Assembly: GCA_009767595.1 (NCBI GenBank)
Contig: VSDK01006555.1
Location: forward strand, 99,651-163,650
Origin: Symbiodinium kawagutii
Taxonomy: Eukaryota; Sar; Dinophyceae; Suessiales; Symbiodiniaceae
Length of the DNA stretch: 64,000 bases
Reading direction: 5' to 3'
A program made the translations under genes and the position numbers. A model generated the notes under the pieces. The model saw only the letters and a list, made by a program, of their open reading frames with translations. It ran no database searches and was not told the DNA's origin. Shown here in pieces: positions 33,901-42,100 of this stretch (positions within the stretch are counted from its first letter, which is position 1; every line of letters begins with the position of its first letter).

Positions 33901-36213
33901 TATGCCCAAGCGATTCCAAGCTGCAGAGGCTCGGCATGCCGATTTGGTCCCTGACATGGGAACGTGTGGAGGATCTCAGGACAGCACGTGGTGCCGACAA
34001 CATCAGCGGGGCAAATGGCCCCTGTTGGTCAAAAGCTGTTGGTCAAGTGAACTTTGTGAATGAACATGCTAGAGTCTTCCTGTTCAGATGTTGTGGGATG
34101 TTTACACTTACCATTTTTTTTGGTGATGCCTATAACTCAGAGGCAGGGTGCTGGTTTCGCCCTGCAGTGGTTCGGTACCCACCATTTCAATCCACTTCAT
34201 GCCTTAGATGTGACACTTTGACCACTTCCGTGCATTGAGAGGAAACAGCTCAAAGAGAAAACCGCGGAGTTGACAGATTTGCAAAACACAACTCCCGAGG
34301 CAAGTTCGTCGCGATCGCCAGATTCCTGTGATAATCTGTGATATCAATTGAGCCTCTACGGATTTGCAGCGTCAACCAAGTTGCAACATCCTTTCAGACA
34401 GACTCTTTGCAATCTCTTTGCGTACCATTGTTGTATGTGTAGTTTTTTGCAATCACGTTCTGGATTTTTCACCGTCATTTTCCTACTTGTAACTTGCCAG
34501 TTGTTCAAGAGTTACTTTGCGATGAGCAACAACATGTACTTCTATTTCCTATAGGGTGCTTGATATAATGAACATGATATCAATACGTATATACTAGATA
34601 TGAATACATGAAAAAAGTATGACTCATGCCTTAGATATGACTTGAAATATGCTTTGAATGCCCAAGTTGAATGCCTTGTGGAGAGGCTATGTGGGAAAAG
34701 GATTTGGAGGTTGTCCTCGCTGAGCTTGATCGAATGGACGAGGAGGAGGTTTCTCGGTGAGCAAAGTCGCACAAAAGTTGTATCAAAAAAGAATGTTGAA
34801 TCGGAATGAATCGGAAATCATTACTTTCAGAATCTTATCAACAACATTCTTAATGTTGACCTGTAGAATCGTCTGGTATGTGGAATGTTGATTAATATGG
34901 CATTTGGCACAGGCAATTCTATGAACTGGAATTACCTAAGTGTTGCGGGTAATTATGAGGAAGGGAAGGGTTTTCACAATATACTCTGAGAATCAAAAAG
35001 GAAGATTAGCAGGATCAATATGTAAATATCAAGAAAGTATTATCAAGGCAGTTTTATACATCCGTACTCGATCGTACTCCCGCTACTCGTCTTACTAGTC
35101 TTCCTCTCGCTACTACTACTACTATTCTCACCCTTAACCCTACTCCTTCTGGGTCCTACTCCTACTCCGACTCCGAGTACAAGTCGCGCAACTACTACCT
35201 GTATCTCTCACTGCTATTGCTACTGCTATTCAACGCTATTCAAAAATGTAAGGAACGAACGCAGCACTTGCTATCAGCGTTGCGCACTTTCCCCATTGCA
35301 AATAAGACAATCAGAAATTGAAGGCGACTTCTATTGCCCACTTTCACCTCTGTCACAACTGCCAGTTTTGATGCCCTGAGAATACAGAAGTCTTTTTCTT
35401 GATTTTTTGCCAATTTTTCTCCTCCCAAGGACGAGATGAAGAAAGAAGAGGGTCGGCTGAGGTGGGTTTTGCAAGGTGATGTTCCCCTTGAGATTTCTTG
35501 AACCCTGAATTGTTTTCACCTGGAAGTACTGGATGTCAGGTCCGGCAAGAGGAGCAAAGCTGCAAAGGCTCCAAAAGCAAAGGCGACAAAAGGCAAAGCT
35601 AAGGCAGCAGCGCCTTTCAGCTTTCCTATGCCAGAGAGTTGTTTCTTTGTTGTATTTGCGAAAGAAATCCAAATCTTCTGTTTGTGCAGCAGTTGGAGTA
35701 TCTCACACCGGCTGTAGCTACCCCATAATGCGCTGAGTACTCACTGGCGTACCTTGCATTGTCTCAGGATGGGGATGATGCTCCCATGGAAGCAGATGAA
35801 GAAGAAGACGAGGAAGAGGACTGCATTGGACAACGAATGCCACACCAAAGAGACTTGTTCAATCCTGTTCTTGTTTTGGATTGCTGCTGACATTTGGAAG
35901 TACGAATAATCGCAGGAAGACCGGAAAAGCCTGTTTTGAGCCAACAGTTGGATACACTTGGGCTACAGCATAATTGCATTTTTACCTGTAGCCCAGAATT
36001 CTGCATGAGTTTTGTTCGCTACAGGTTGAAGGTACAATGCCAATTCCACCCAAGGATGTAAAGATATGTATAGGGGAAGGGGAACCATTCGAACTATTTA
36101 ACTATTTTGAACTGCATTTCTGTTCTGTTTTCAGTAGAAGGCAGTTCCTCCCACGCTGCCAGGAGCCTGCACCCAAGAAGCCAAAAGGGGAAGAGAGCAG
36201 TCGGAATGCCTAG
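8046..36213 (+). CDS. TOP2: DNA topoisomerase II, C-terminal two thirds, about 38 exons
   Basis: Eukaryotic type IIA topoisomerase: passes one duplex through a transient, tyrosine-linked break in another, for chromosome segregation and relief of supercoils. Read in order, the exons rebuild the family sequence from about human TOP2A residue 600 to the end: TKYYKG/GLGTSTAKEGKEYF, DDRK/EWI, YSDFVNK, DGMKPGQRK, KVAQF/AGYVAEHSAYHHG, GMAQNF/VGSNN, GQFGTRLQGGK, active-site ARYIYTRL, FHPDD, EP/KWYIPVIPV, NGADGIGTGWS, PWYRGFK, ITELPIKKWTQ/DYKEFL, FKEYHT, FFELRLK/YYVKRK, VRFILMVIKGEL, WSLTWERVEDL, and an acidic/lysine-rich tail ending at TAG 36211-36213. The ATPase and TOPRIM exons must lie upstream of the window. 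A few short exons were not found (RSIP; REIV...; the stretch before VRFIL; YDYLL), so the model is incomplete. Exon phases agree at nearly all located joins. Coordinates span introns; exon positions are given in the block entries. Confidence 0.94.
9165..9496 (+). CDS. TOP2: TOP2 exon block 2 (two exons)
   Basis: Exons are 9165-9194 (EWINCYKDGD, 30 bp, donor GT) and 9446-9496 (AVDHSKTVVSYSDFVNK, donor GA). Both acceptors are AG|G and both joins fall on codon boundaries. YSDFVNK is the conserved (Y/F)xDFxNKE segment of the DNA-binding core. Confidence 0.88.
9872..10205. repeat. CTG/GTT/GGT-rich microsatellite cluster in a TOP2 intron
   Basis: The first part (about 9880-9985) is a 7-bp tandem repeat of CTGCTGA type with variants. 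The rest is mixed (TGC/TTG/GGT)n trinucleotides. The minus strand reads as a long Gln/Pro-rich frame only because the repeat lacks stops; I do not call it a gene. Confidence 0.9.
10511..10530 (+). CDS. TOP2: TOP2 microexon, 20 bp
   Basis: CCAG|GAGCTGGTGGCTTTCTCC-AG|GTATGA encodes ELVAFS, matching the family's NKELxxFS. It joins the preceding exon (...NK, phase 0). The next short exon, expected to encode the segment ending RSIP, was not found. Confidence 0.75.
11014..12399 (+). CDS. TOP2: TOP2 exon block 3 (five exons), DNA-gate core
   Basis: Exons are about 11014/11020-11084 (FVDGMKPGQRKILYAAF then KRNL, donor GT; the start is uncertain because no AG|G fits), 11195-11219 (SDVKVAQF, donor GT), 11366-11410 (AGYVAEHSAYHHGSL, donor GT), about 11940-11969 (GTIVGMAQNF, donor GT) and 12331-12399 (VGSNNINLF, then VPSGQFGTRLQGGK, donor GA). 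These are the most conserved blocks of the breakage-reunion domain. They include DGxKPGQRK and the YHHG and QFGTR motifs that surround the cleaved DNA. Confidence 0.94.
11525..11582. repeat. Short perfect inverted repeat in a TOP2 intron
   Basis: AACGATCAGTGGG at 11525-11537 is repeated as its exact reverse complement at 11570-11582, with a 32-bp AT-rich spacer. This may be a remnant of a small MITE; no target duplication is clear. Confidence 0.6.
12744..12787 (+). CDS. TOP2: TOP2 active-site tyrosine exon, 44 bp
   Basis: GTAG|GAC...CAG|GACTTG encodes DQASARYIYTRLEC. It lines up with the family's (D/S)AASxRYIFTxL, so the Tyr codon at 12762-12764 is the expected catalytic tyrosine (Tyr805 of human TOP2A). 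The preceding exon ends at a codon boundary with ...QGGK, and the donor is GA. The trailing AG joins G at 27009 to give Arg, so the next exon is 14.2 kb downstream. Confidence 0.85.
15404..15489. mobile_element. MITE copy 1 (86 bp)
   Basis: Ends are TATGGGTGTTTCTCAAAATA at the left and, as reverse complement, TATGGTTGTTTCTCAGAATA at the right, followed inward by GGGGTACCC/GGGGACCCC. It is the same family as 33777-33883. The flanks TTCTGGA and TTTGGGA are only an eroded possible duplication. Confidence 0.7.
17628..17680. repeat. 11-bp tandem repeat, GGAAGCCTTGG
   Basis: About five head-to-tail copies lie in the large TOP2 intron. Confidence 0.9.
18022..18603. other. Open-frame island, strand uncertain
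   Basis: The + strand has two protein-like frames, 18034-18219 (EIKKDLKEKYGIEDGWPVV) and 18313-18603 (PSWDKLETQRAIGATRQHH). The - strand has one uninterrupted frame over 18022-18570. Composition looks coding-like, but no family is recognised and splice sites are not decisive. It could be an exon group of a nested gene or a gene relic within the TOP2 intron. Confidence 0.3.
19713..19760. repeat. 10-bp tandem repeat, AGGCCATCAG
   Basis: About five copies, one with a single change (AGATGCCATC), lie in the large TOP2 intron. Confidence 0.9.
21900..22121 (+). other. Open-frame island ending at TAG 22119-22121
   Basis: The frame reads DLSPDATVIDLVSAAGPAKE, then AWDKADGSDAVEVHKAITKN and FVTLLAASLTGLRKADGR before the stop. 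The composition is that of a soluble alpha-helical protein and differs from the surrounding AT-rich intron. No family is recognised. It may be a last exon of a nested gene or a retroposed fragment. Confidence 0.35.
24799..24915. repeat. (ATC/GTC)n trinucleotide microsatellite
   Basis: About 38 units, GTC-rich at the start and then pure ATC. It reads as poly-His or poly-Met in the two strands; neither is a gene. Confidence 0.95.
25604..25678. other. Assembly gap (75 N)
   Basis: Seventy-five Ns are flanked on both sides by the same 7 bp, AATGCCG (25597-25603 and 25679-25685). Confidence 0.99.
27009..27937 (+). CDS. TOP2: TOP2 exon block 4 (four exons)
   Basis: Exons are 27009-27042 (RITRTIFHPDD, donor GA), 27248-27294 (DPLLEFQNEEGQTIEP, donor GC), 27594-27621 (KWYIPVIPV, 28 bp, donor GT) and 27870-27937 (ALVNGADGIGTGWSTSLPN then HNP, donor GC). 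All acceptors are AG|G and all three internal joins are in phase. Together they give the family's FxxDDxLL...EPxWYxPIIPxVLVNGAEGIGTGWS block without a gap. Confidence 0.94.
27508..27545. repeat. 12-bp tandem repeat CAGAACAGTGAC
   Basis: Three copies lie in the short TOP2 intron before the KWYIPV exon. Confidence 0.85.
28068..28105. repeat. 10-bp tandem repeat GGATCGTCAT
   Basis: Nearly four copies lie in the TOP2 intron after the GIGTGWS exon. Confidence 0.9.
28740..29545 (+). CDS. TOP2: TOP2 exon block 5 (five exons)
   Basis: Exons are 28740-28774 (CPWYRGFK, donor GC), 28938-28971 (GSIVANTDTEK, donor GT), 29078-29152 (VAGVVKKISNNQV, DITELPIKKWTQ, donor GA), 29397-29429 (DYKEFLSKMTE, donor GC) and 29487 to about 29543 (AEGDKRGKIDDFKEYHTAT, donor unclear). 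Acceptors are all AG|G. ITELPIxxWTQ-DYKExL and FxEYHT are hallmark eukaryotic TOP2 motifs. The exon coding REIV... after 27937, and a link between 28971 and 29078, were not located. Confidence 0.92.
30025..30793 (+). CDS. TOP2: TOP2 exon block 6 (six exons, including 13 and 19 bp)
   Basis: Exons are 30025-30063 (VHFSLTASVEQIK, donor GC), 30196-30222 (ALEEEGFEK, donor GC), 30342-30391 (ALKLRSSISTNNIVPL), 30535-30547 (FFDA, 13 bp, donor GT), 30630-30697 (EGRIKKFSNVLDLLLEFF, then ELRLK, donor GC) and 30775-30793 (YYVKRK, 19 bp, donor GA). Together they follow the family's VxFxV...FKLxTxISTxNMxLFDxEGxIKKYxxxxxILxxFFxLRLxYYxxRK. The end of the 30342 exon needs a CT donor to keep phase, the one join that fails the rule. 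A possible following exon at about 31631-31654 (EKDLIDAK) is too weak to call. Confidence 0.9.
31791..32586 (+). CDS. TOP2: TOP2 exon block 7 (three exons), end of the core
   Basis: Exons are 31791-31826 (VRFILMVIKGEL, donor GTGAGC), 32041-32086 (VVAKRKRDDLIADLK, donor GC) and 32569-32586 (GWISPK, donor GC; the least certain). They match the family's VRFIxxVIxGEL...NRKKxxLIxxLxxKGF. All acceptors are AG|G, and the first join is in phase (GEL-V). Confidence 0.85.
33777..33883. mobile_element. MITE copy 2 (107 bp) with 8-bp target duplication
   Basis: Ends are TATGGTAGTTTCTCAAAATA and, as reverse complement of the right end, TATGGTGGTTTCTCAAAATA. GGTACCCC follows on the inner side. TGTTTTCA is present directly on both flanks (33769-33776 and 33884-33891). 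There is no coding capacity, so this is a non-autonomous element. It lies in a TOP2 intron 45 bp before the WSLTWERVEDL exon. Confidence 0.85.
33929..34748 (+). CDS. TOP2: TOP2 exon block 8 (three exons)
   Basis: Exons are 33929-33979 (LGMPIWSLTWERVEDL, donor GA), 34242-34299 (KQLKEKTAELTDLQNTTPE, donor GC) and 34686-34748 (AMWEKDLEVVLAELDRMDEE, donor GT). Both internal joins are in phase (AG+G gives Arg; PE-AMW on a codon boundary). This is the C-gate coiled-coil end of the core: YLLxMPIWSLTxExVxxL...TPxxLWxxDLxxLxxxLD. Confidence 0.93.
35430..36213 (+). CDS. TOP2: TOP2 exon block 9 (four exons), C-terminal tail and stop
   Basis: Exons are 35430-35461 (DEMKKEEGRLR, donor GT), 35540-35603 (SGKRSKAAKAPKAKATKG then KAK, donor GC), 35767-35817 (DGDDAPMEADEEEDEEE, donor GA) and 36163-36213 (EPAPKKPKGEESSRNA then TAG). 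Phases agree at every join. The Lys/Ala-rich then acidic tail is the usual low-complexity C-terminal domain of eukaryotic TOP2, expected to hold nuclear localisation signals (KKPK). The start of the next block shows no continuation, so TAG 36211-36213 is taken as the gene end. Confidence 0.85.
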
Positions 36214-37689
36214 AACGTGCCACACGATGCGCTGCAGTGTGATTGAGCACATTCCTGTGCCATGATTCTTTGACGGGTCTTGGTGGGTGCACTAAGGCAC
36301 CGAGCTCTTGGCACGTCTCAAGGACGTTGAAAGATTGCCTACTTCAAACCATGACAATTCGAAACATCCAAGTGTACTAGCGTGTCATCTTTCATGTGTC
36401 CCAGAGGAGCTCTGATGTTTCCTTCATGGGTGGCCTTGGATGTTTTTGGTTTTTCTTCCCGACTTCCGCGTTTTTCTCCAGGGATTTCTTGTTGTAGCCT
36501 GTCTGCGTGGCTGTGTGTTCGAGGAGCGGCAAAAGCAAAGGGCTTCACTTTTGCCGAACTAACTGATGAGGCAGAGCCAGCCCTGGCCATGGCTTTTGAC
36601 CCGTGGAATCGCGAGCTGTAGATTGTGGGGATGAGCCTGAAAGTTACGTTGGAAGTCTCAACAGAATCAACAGAGTTGATCACCCTGACAAACACACTCT
36701 GGCATCTTTTGGCCTCCTTTGACTAAAACTCAACACTAACTTTCTGAGCTTATCAGTCAGAGGCTTGCAAGCCCTTGCACTGTACAGAGGGCTCAAGAAG
36801 GGGCAAGATGAGGCATCAGCCGGGAAGAAAAACCCTGGGCTTCATCTGAGGGTTAGCAGTCACATGTAGCATGCGCTTCGACTGTGCAAAATGGAGTCCA
36901 GTGGCTGCTCTTGGGTTTTTTGCGCCTACTTCGTGCTGAATTTCAAAATTGTGGCTCGTGTGGTTCTCCTCAGCACTGTTTTGCCATGCCTGCTTTGCCA
37001 TGCCAAGGTCTCTTGGGAACCCCTAGCCTTTTCATCTCTTTTCTTCGTCATGGCGATGTTTTCTTCACTTTAGCTGCCCACCAACTGCCAGCACCATCCA
37101 GCAAGAAATTACTGACACATTGGACAACACACCAGGTGCCACAGCCTCCAGGTACACAGACCAGGTGGACGTGTACCACACGGGCTCCAAAGCTAAACGA
37201 ATGGCTCTCCAAATCCAGCAGGTGCTGAAACGAAGTCCAGACATTTCTTCAAAATTCTGAGCACTCATAGTCCTGAAATTATGTGATTGATCAGTGAAAA
37301 CATTTCTGTGTGCCCTACTGACCAAGTGGCAGGTGGCAATGGTTCTGTCTTGATATGCTTGATTCTTCTCTACTGTATCATTTCTGATGCAGCAAGGGAG
37401 TTCTGTTGAGATTCCGTCAAACACGGGCATTGGAAACGCAAATTCATGCAAATTCCTACTCCGTTGGAAAGCTTCGGGCACAATGACTAGAAGCAGCTGA
37501 TTTGCCTGGTATCCAGACAGGTCTGTGCCATTTTGGCCGGCCTCGTGGTAGCGAACAACTTTGATGTTGCACGGCGGCCGCTGATGGAGCGAAGTTTTGG
37601 CCTGCCTGACATGTGCTGGACCAGCTGAGGCTGAGACGATAGGGGAATTTCAAAACGCAGAAAGATCCGTCAATTTACCTTAGCTCTGG
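36214..37689. other. Intergenic stretch between TOP2 and the tandem array
   Basis: No gene, RNA or clear terminator is recognised. A 119-codon minus-strand frame at 36339-36695 is the only longer open frame and has no recognisable domain. Confidence 0.4.
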
Positions 37690-37963
37690 CAGAGCATTGG
37701 TTCACACTGATATACACTGGTTCACCATGGTTCACACTGGTTCACAATGGTTCACAGTGGTTCACAATGGTTCACACTGGTTCACAATGGTACACAATCG
37801 TTCACAATGGTTCACAATGGTCCACAATGGTTCACAATGGCTCACAATGGCTCACAATGGTTCGCAATTGTTCACAATGGTTCACAATGGTTCACAACGG
37901 TTCACAACGGTTCACAATGGTTCACAATGGTTCACAATGGTTCACAATGGTTCACAATGGTTG
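37690..37963. repeat. (GGTTCACAAT)n tandem array, 3' side of the second retroelement
   Basis: About 27 copies of a 10-mer, variable at the left and nearly perfect at the right (37911-37963). Four to five more copies occur at 51143-51190, on the other side of the element. The + strand has three open frames through it (MVHNGSQWFT-like repeats); these are by-products of the 10-mer. Confidence 0.95.
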
Positions 37964-38209
37964 CCTCATTGCGGACGTCTGCCCCCCGCCGCGAAAGCAG
38001 AGACAGACTGTCAAGGTCAATACAAGTGGATTGAATATTTGAAGCAATGGCCATGTAATTTCAAGTGATGAGCTCCATCAATTCAATCCATTGCCCGTGT
38101 TGGGCCACTAACTCCAGAAATGGGGACAAGCATCAAACAAAACTGACATAATGCCTGTCAGAACACTGATTAGAATCGACAACAACAGCTAAAATAACAA
38201 ACAGGATGC

Positions 38210-39150
38210 TCATTCCGGATTGTCTGGAGATTTCCTTTGAGCTAAAATTGACTTCCGCCATTGATGGTATCGTGCTGTTCTCTTCCTGTGATTATCCTCA
38301 ACAGGAGGCGAGATACTAGCTTGAAACACTGCATTCTGTACTGGGATCTGAGGGACTGCTGAAAATTGTGTCTTGTTGCAATGCCGATGTGAATTAATAT
38401 ACTGGTCAACCGTCTGTGCCTGACATGGCATCACTGGACGTCGATTATACCCATGCTTGTAGCAACCGCTTCCCATCCGATAAAGTGAAGAAACATGGCC
38501 ATTGTACGTGGGAGGGAACAAAGGTTGTTGTACCAAATATTCCAGGTGCCTAATGCAATGTTGTAATGCGTTGGCCCAACGTACCATGTCGCACTGCTCT
38601 CGACTCCAAGCCGTATGAAGATCCACGTCTACCATTTCGCCATCAACCTGTATGGGTATAGACTGTTGCGTTGTAAGCAAAAAGTTGACTGTTGGCTCAA
38701 AAAGGCTCACCCCGACCGGCGGCTGCCTTGTGTCCGGTTCGCGCGGCCACCGCAAGCTTAACACCCAATGTAGGACAAGCTCACTAAAAGTGGTACCGTA
38801 GCGGCTTACATGAATTGCTTCCCATTGACTGTCAGCAAGCTCAAAAGTCAGTGGATCTGTGATTTGTAGAGAACTAAAATCCAATGCCACCTGGACTGGA
38901 TTCCAGGATTCAGTAACCTCCTCCTGTTGAAGTAAACGTTGCCGCATCTGAGACAGAGAGGCTCTCAATTTAAATTGCAAATCAAGAAATTGACGCGCCT
39001 CTTGGGCTTGAAGGCTTCTGTTGCGGAGCTGGTTTACATACGGTGCAAAAAGATTATGTGCTGCATATTTGGCCACTCTATCGGCAGCCTCATTGCCTAA
39101 GCGATGGAAAAACGGATCGGATGAAGTTTGGTCATGCAAACAATGCCCAT
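38210..39150 (-). pseudogene. ORF2 C-terminal part after the frameshift
   Basis: The frame continues with HDQTSSDPFFHRLGNEAADRV. GNEAAD supplies the last RNase H aspartate and shows that this is the true continuation. About 270 residues follow with the tail domain also present in the first element (TAWSREQCDMVRWANALQHC here; the counterpart at about 6360-6420 there). The stop is at 38210-38212. No domain name can be given to the tail; conservation in both elements suggests it is needed by this lineage. Confidence 0.85.
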
Positions 39151-42100
39151 CGTACCTTTATTGTAGGCGTGAGTCGTTGCTTAGTCCAAATCAAAAGGTG
39201 CCACCTGGCCAGCAAATCAAAATTGGATCGGTCCTGCAAGCAGCGCAAATCTGCATGTTTTGTTACCAGTCTATGACATTTCAGCACATAGTCTGAGTCC
39301 GTTACCAGTTCATAGTTGGCTTCAAGTTCGTGAACCGAAACAGCGGCTTGCAGCTCTGCACGATTAATGGTCTGTTTTCCTCGAACATGGCCAACAGCCA
39401 AAGTCACAAATTGTTGGTTGAGTATTACTTCGCATTCTTGCGGCGATTCATACGTCAAGTTTTGCAACGAACCTTTGGAACAGACAATTGAAAAAGCTGC
39501 CCATCTTTCCCCTGGATGCTGTGGGTCAATACATGAACCATCTGTATACACGTAACGAATGGGGAACTCAGGAATACTAATGGCAGGATCTGGCATGGAA
39601 AATTGCATGTATCTAATGGCTTCAAATTCGGGATCCCGAAACACTGCCGGCAACAATTGATGAATGTTGTCATGTTCATGAAGGTTTTGGACTGCCACAG
39701 GATGCCAGTCTCTGGCCATGGTCGTAGCAGCACAATACAAAAGTTGATGCTGAACGGAGTCTTGCTCTGTGCAAAAGGTGCAAGTGCCATCCATATCTGC
39801 TACAAAGTGACGTTTTTGGTGATTAGTCATCGGAGTGCCTGTGATCTGCAACGCAAGAGCATGGCGATGAGAAGAAGGCTGATTTTGAAAAACCGAAACT
39901 GTGCTAAATCGGTCCACAACTGGGCAATTTCGAAAACCTTTACGTGTAGTGGCACTGACGGCCACCACATCTAGCCATGACTGTTCAAGTGCTTGCAATA
40001 TGTCTTCTATCGAGGAATTAAGAATATGTAACCGCAAAAAACCATCGATTAAAAGAAATCCGTTTGCATCCATCTGCCATCCCAACCTGGAAAGGTAGTT
40101 GGATAACGCTGCTGCGGGTCCTGTGATTTGGACCGGTTTGCGATTCTGCGTGGCAACGGTATACATAAATTCACTACGAAGGCTTTCACTGGTGGTCCAC
40201 AAGAAACGACGTGCAGCAATGACCGCTTGCCGGATAACCCACAATTCTGGGTCAATCAAGTGATGGTCTAAAAACATACAAGCAAAGTAACTCTGAGAGT
40301 TTTTGTGCTTACCAAGCAGAGTGTCTGCTACTGCTCCTCTAAGGTCTTGGAAAAACTTCTGGCCGCATGCATAAAGATGCGCACCATGCAATGCTTTCAT
40401 GTAACATGCCGAGGTGATAAGTAAAGCCTTATCATGGATTGGGATGGGAAGTTTTTGCAATTTTCTCAACCGTTGGATTGCAAGAACATGGCGCTCCTTT
40501 TGAGGACCTCTAAAAAGTCGGCGATTATAGTGCATAGCATGCCCCAAATCCTTGGCCACTTTCACCTGACAAAATGCCATGTCATCGCCAAGATGTTGCA
40601 GGAGAGTGGTAAAACTTTGTTGGTGTTCCATACTGGTCGCCCAACACCAAGTTTTGGACCAATCCACGGAAAGCCGCATCGCGGAGGTAAACTCGGTGAT
40701 GGCGGTAAGTGCAGATTCATGTACCCGATGATCATATGCATGATAGGACCAATTATCCGCAAAGAGGTGAGGTTTGCAATCTATCGAAGACAAATGATGA
40801 TGTAGGAGATAATTAATCCCCAGCATGCAGCAAACGCTCCAGTTATCTCCTTCTGGTACTCCAGTGGAAACTGGGGATGTTTCAAAGATTTGTCCATCCA
40901 CCTGCCAAAACCTGACCAATCTATTCAAGGATGAATACCACGCTTCAATAGATTGAAGTTTACATGGTAGCTTTGGTAGGGTATTAAATGCTTTACGCAA
41001 ATCTAATGTAAGACCACCTAGTTGAGGTCGGTCCTTCTTGAGGTTTGCCAGCTCAAGTTCAAACTGCAGTTCGTATTGCGAAACTTCATACGATCGATGT
41101 GGCAAAAATCCGGTGATACTGGCTGGGAACGAATAAGACCACACCAATAGTATCTTACTCGTGGTCACCTTGGACCACACTCGATACAAAACACTCAGAA
41201 TTGTGATTGGACGTGTGGCTTCCGCAGTGTATTTATTGGGTTTCTTAGCCAACGCAATTGTGCGTGCTCGCATTAAATACGATGGAAGCCCTTGAGGCAG
41301 CATGGTACTAAAAGCAGAAATGAGGGCCGAGATGCAAGAATGTGGAAGTATCTTCAATTCGTCAACCGACCAACCACATGAGCCACGGGCTGTGGCGGAG
41401 TTCATACCCTTAATGGCATCCAACCAATCTTCCAAGCTAGATAGTGTGTCTGGCATGGGTGCACTTGGCTCCAGTTTGTCCAAAATTTCCGTGAAAGCTG
41501 GCCAATTGTCCTCTTGAGCGACATCTGAGGGGCTGTCACGGTTCCAAAATTGAGTCCAATATTGGTCTAAAGCCTGGGCTACTTGTTTGGGATCTACCAA
41601 AACGTTTTGTTGACGTAAGGTGCCGGTTTCTGGAATGCTCTGCTCTGGTTCATGCATCATGAACTCAAAAACATCATTTTCAAAAGAAATTGGAGTAACT
41701 TTCACCCCGTCGATCGAACAGATCTGTCCCAACTGTATAGTCTGAGATTCAACCCTAAGGGCCACCAATCCGTATGCTGGAGACACATGTACTTGATATG
41801 GAATCACCTGTTCATGCTCCAAGTGCTGTATCACACTGGTGGATTCTTTGAGTTTGGCAAAAGTGGCGGCTTTGTGATACTTTTTCAAGTCCATTTGTTG
41901 CATGTATTTGACTAGATTTTGTTTCTTCCGAAGATGTTTGATTTCCAACTCTCGAACTCTGTCAGAGAGGGGACGGATGATCTGGTCAAGGTCACTGGAG
42001 GTGGGAAGTGTCTGTGCCGAAAGGGTGAGCTGAATCGAACTAAAGTGATTGGAGAACCAAAGAAGAAATTTCGGGGAAAAACCCGGCGCTCGACATATGG

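Noticed and set aside
36339..36695. Minus-strand frame of 119 codons after the TOP2 stop
   Set aside because: Composition is plausible, but there is no domain and no splice or promoter evidence; it remains an unproven open frame.
37697..38068. Three overlapping + frames with MVHNGSQWFT repeats
   Set aside because: They are by-products of a 10-bp tandem repeat without stops, readable in all frames.
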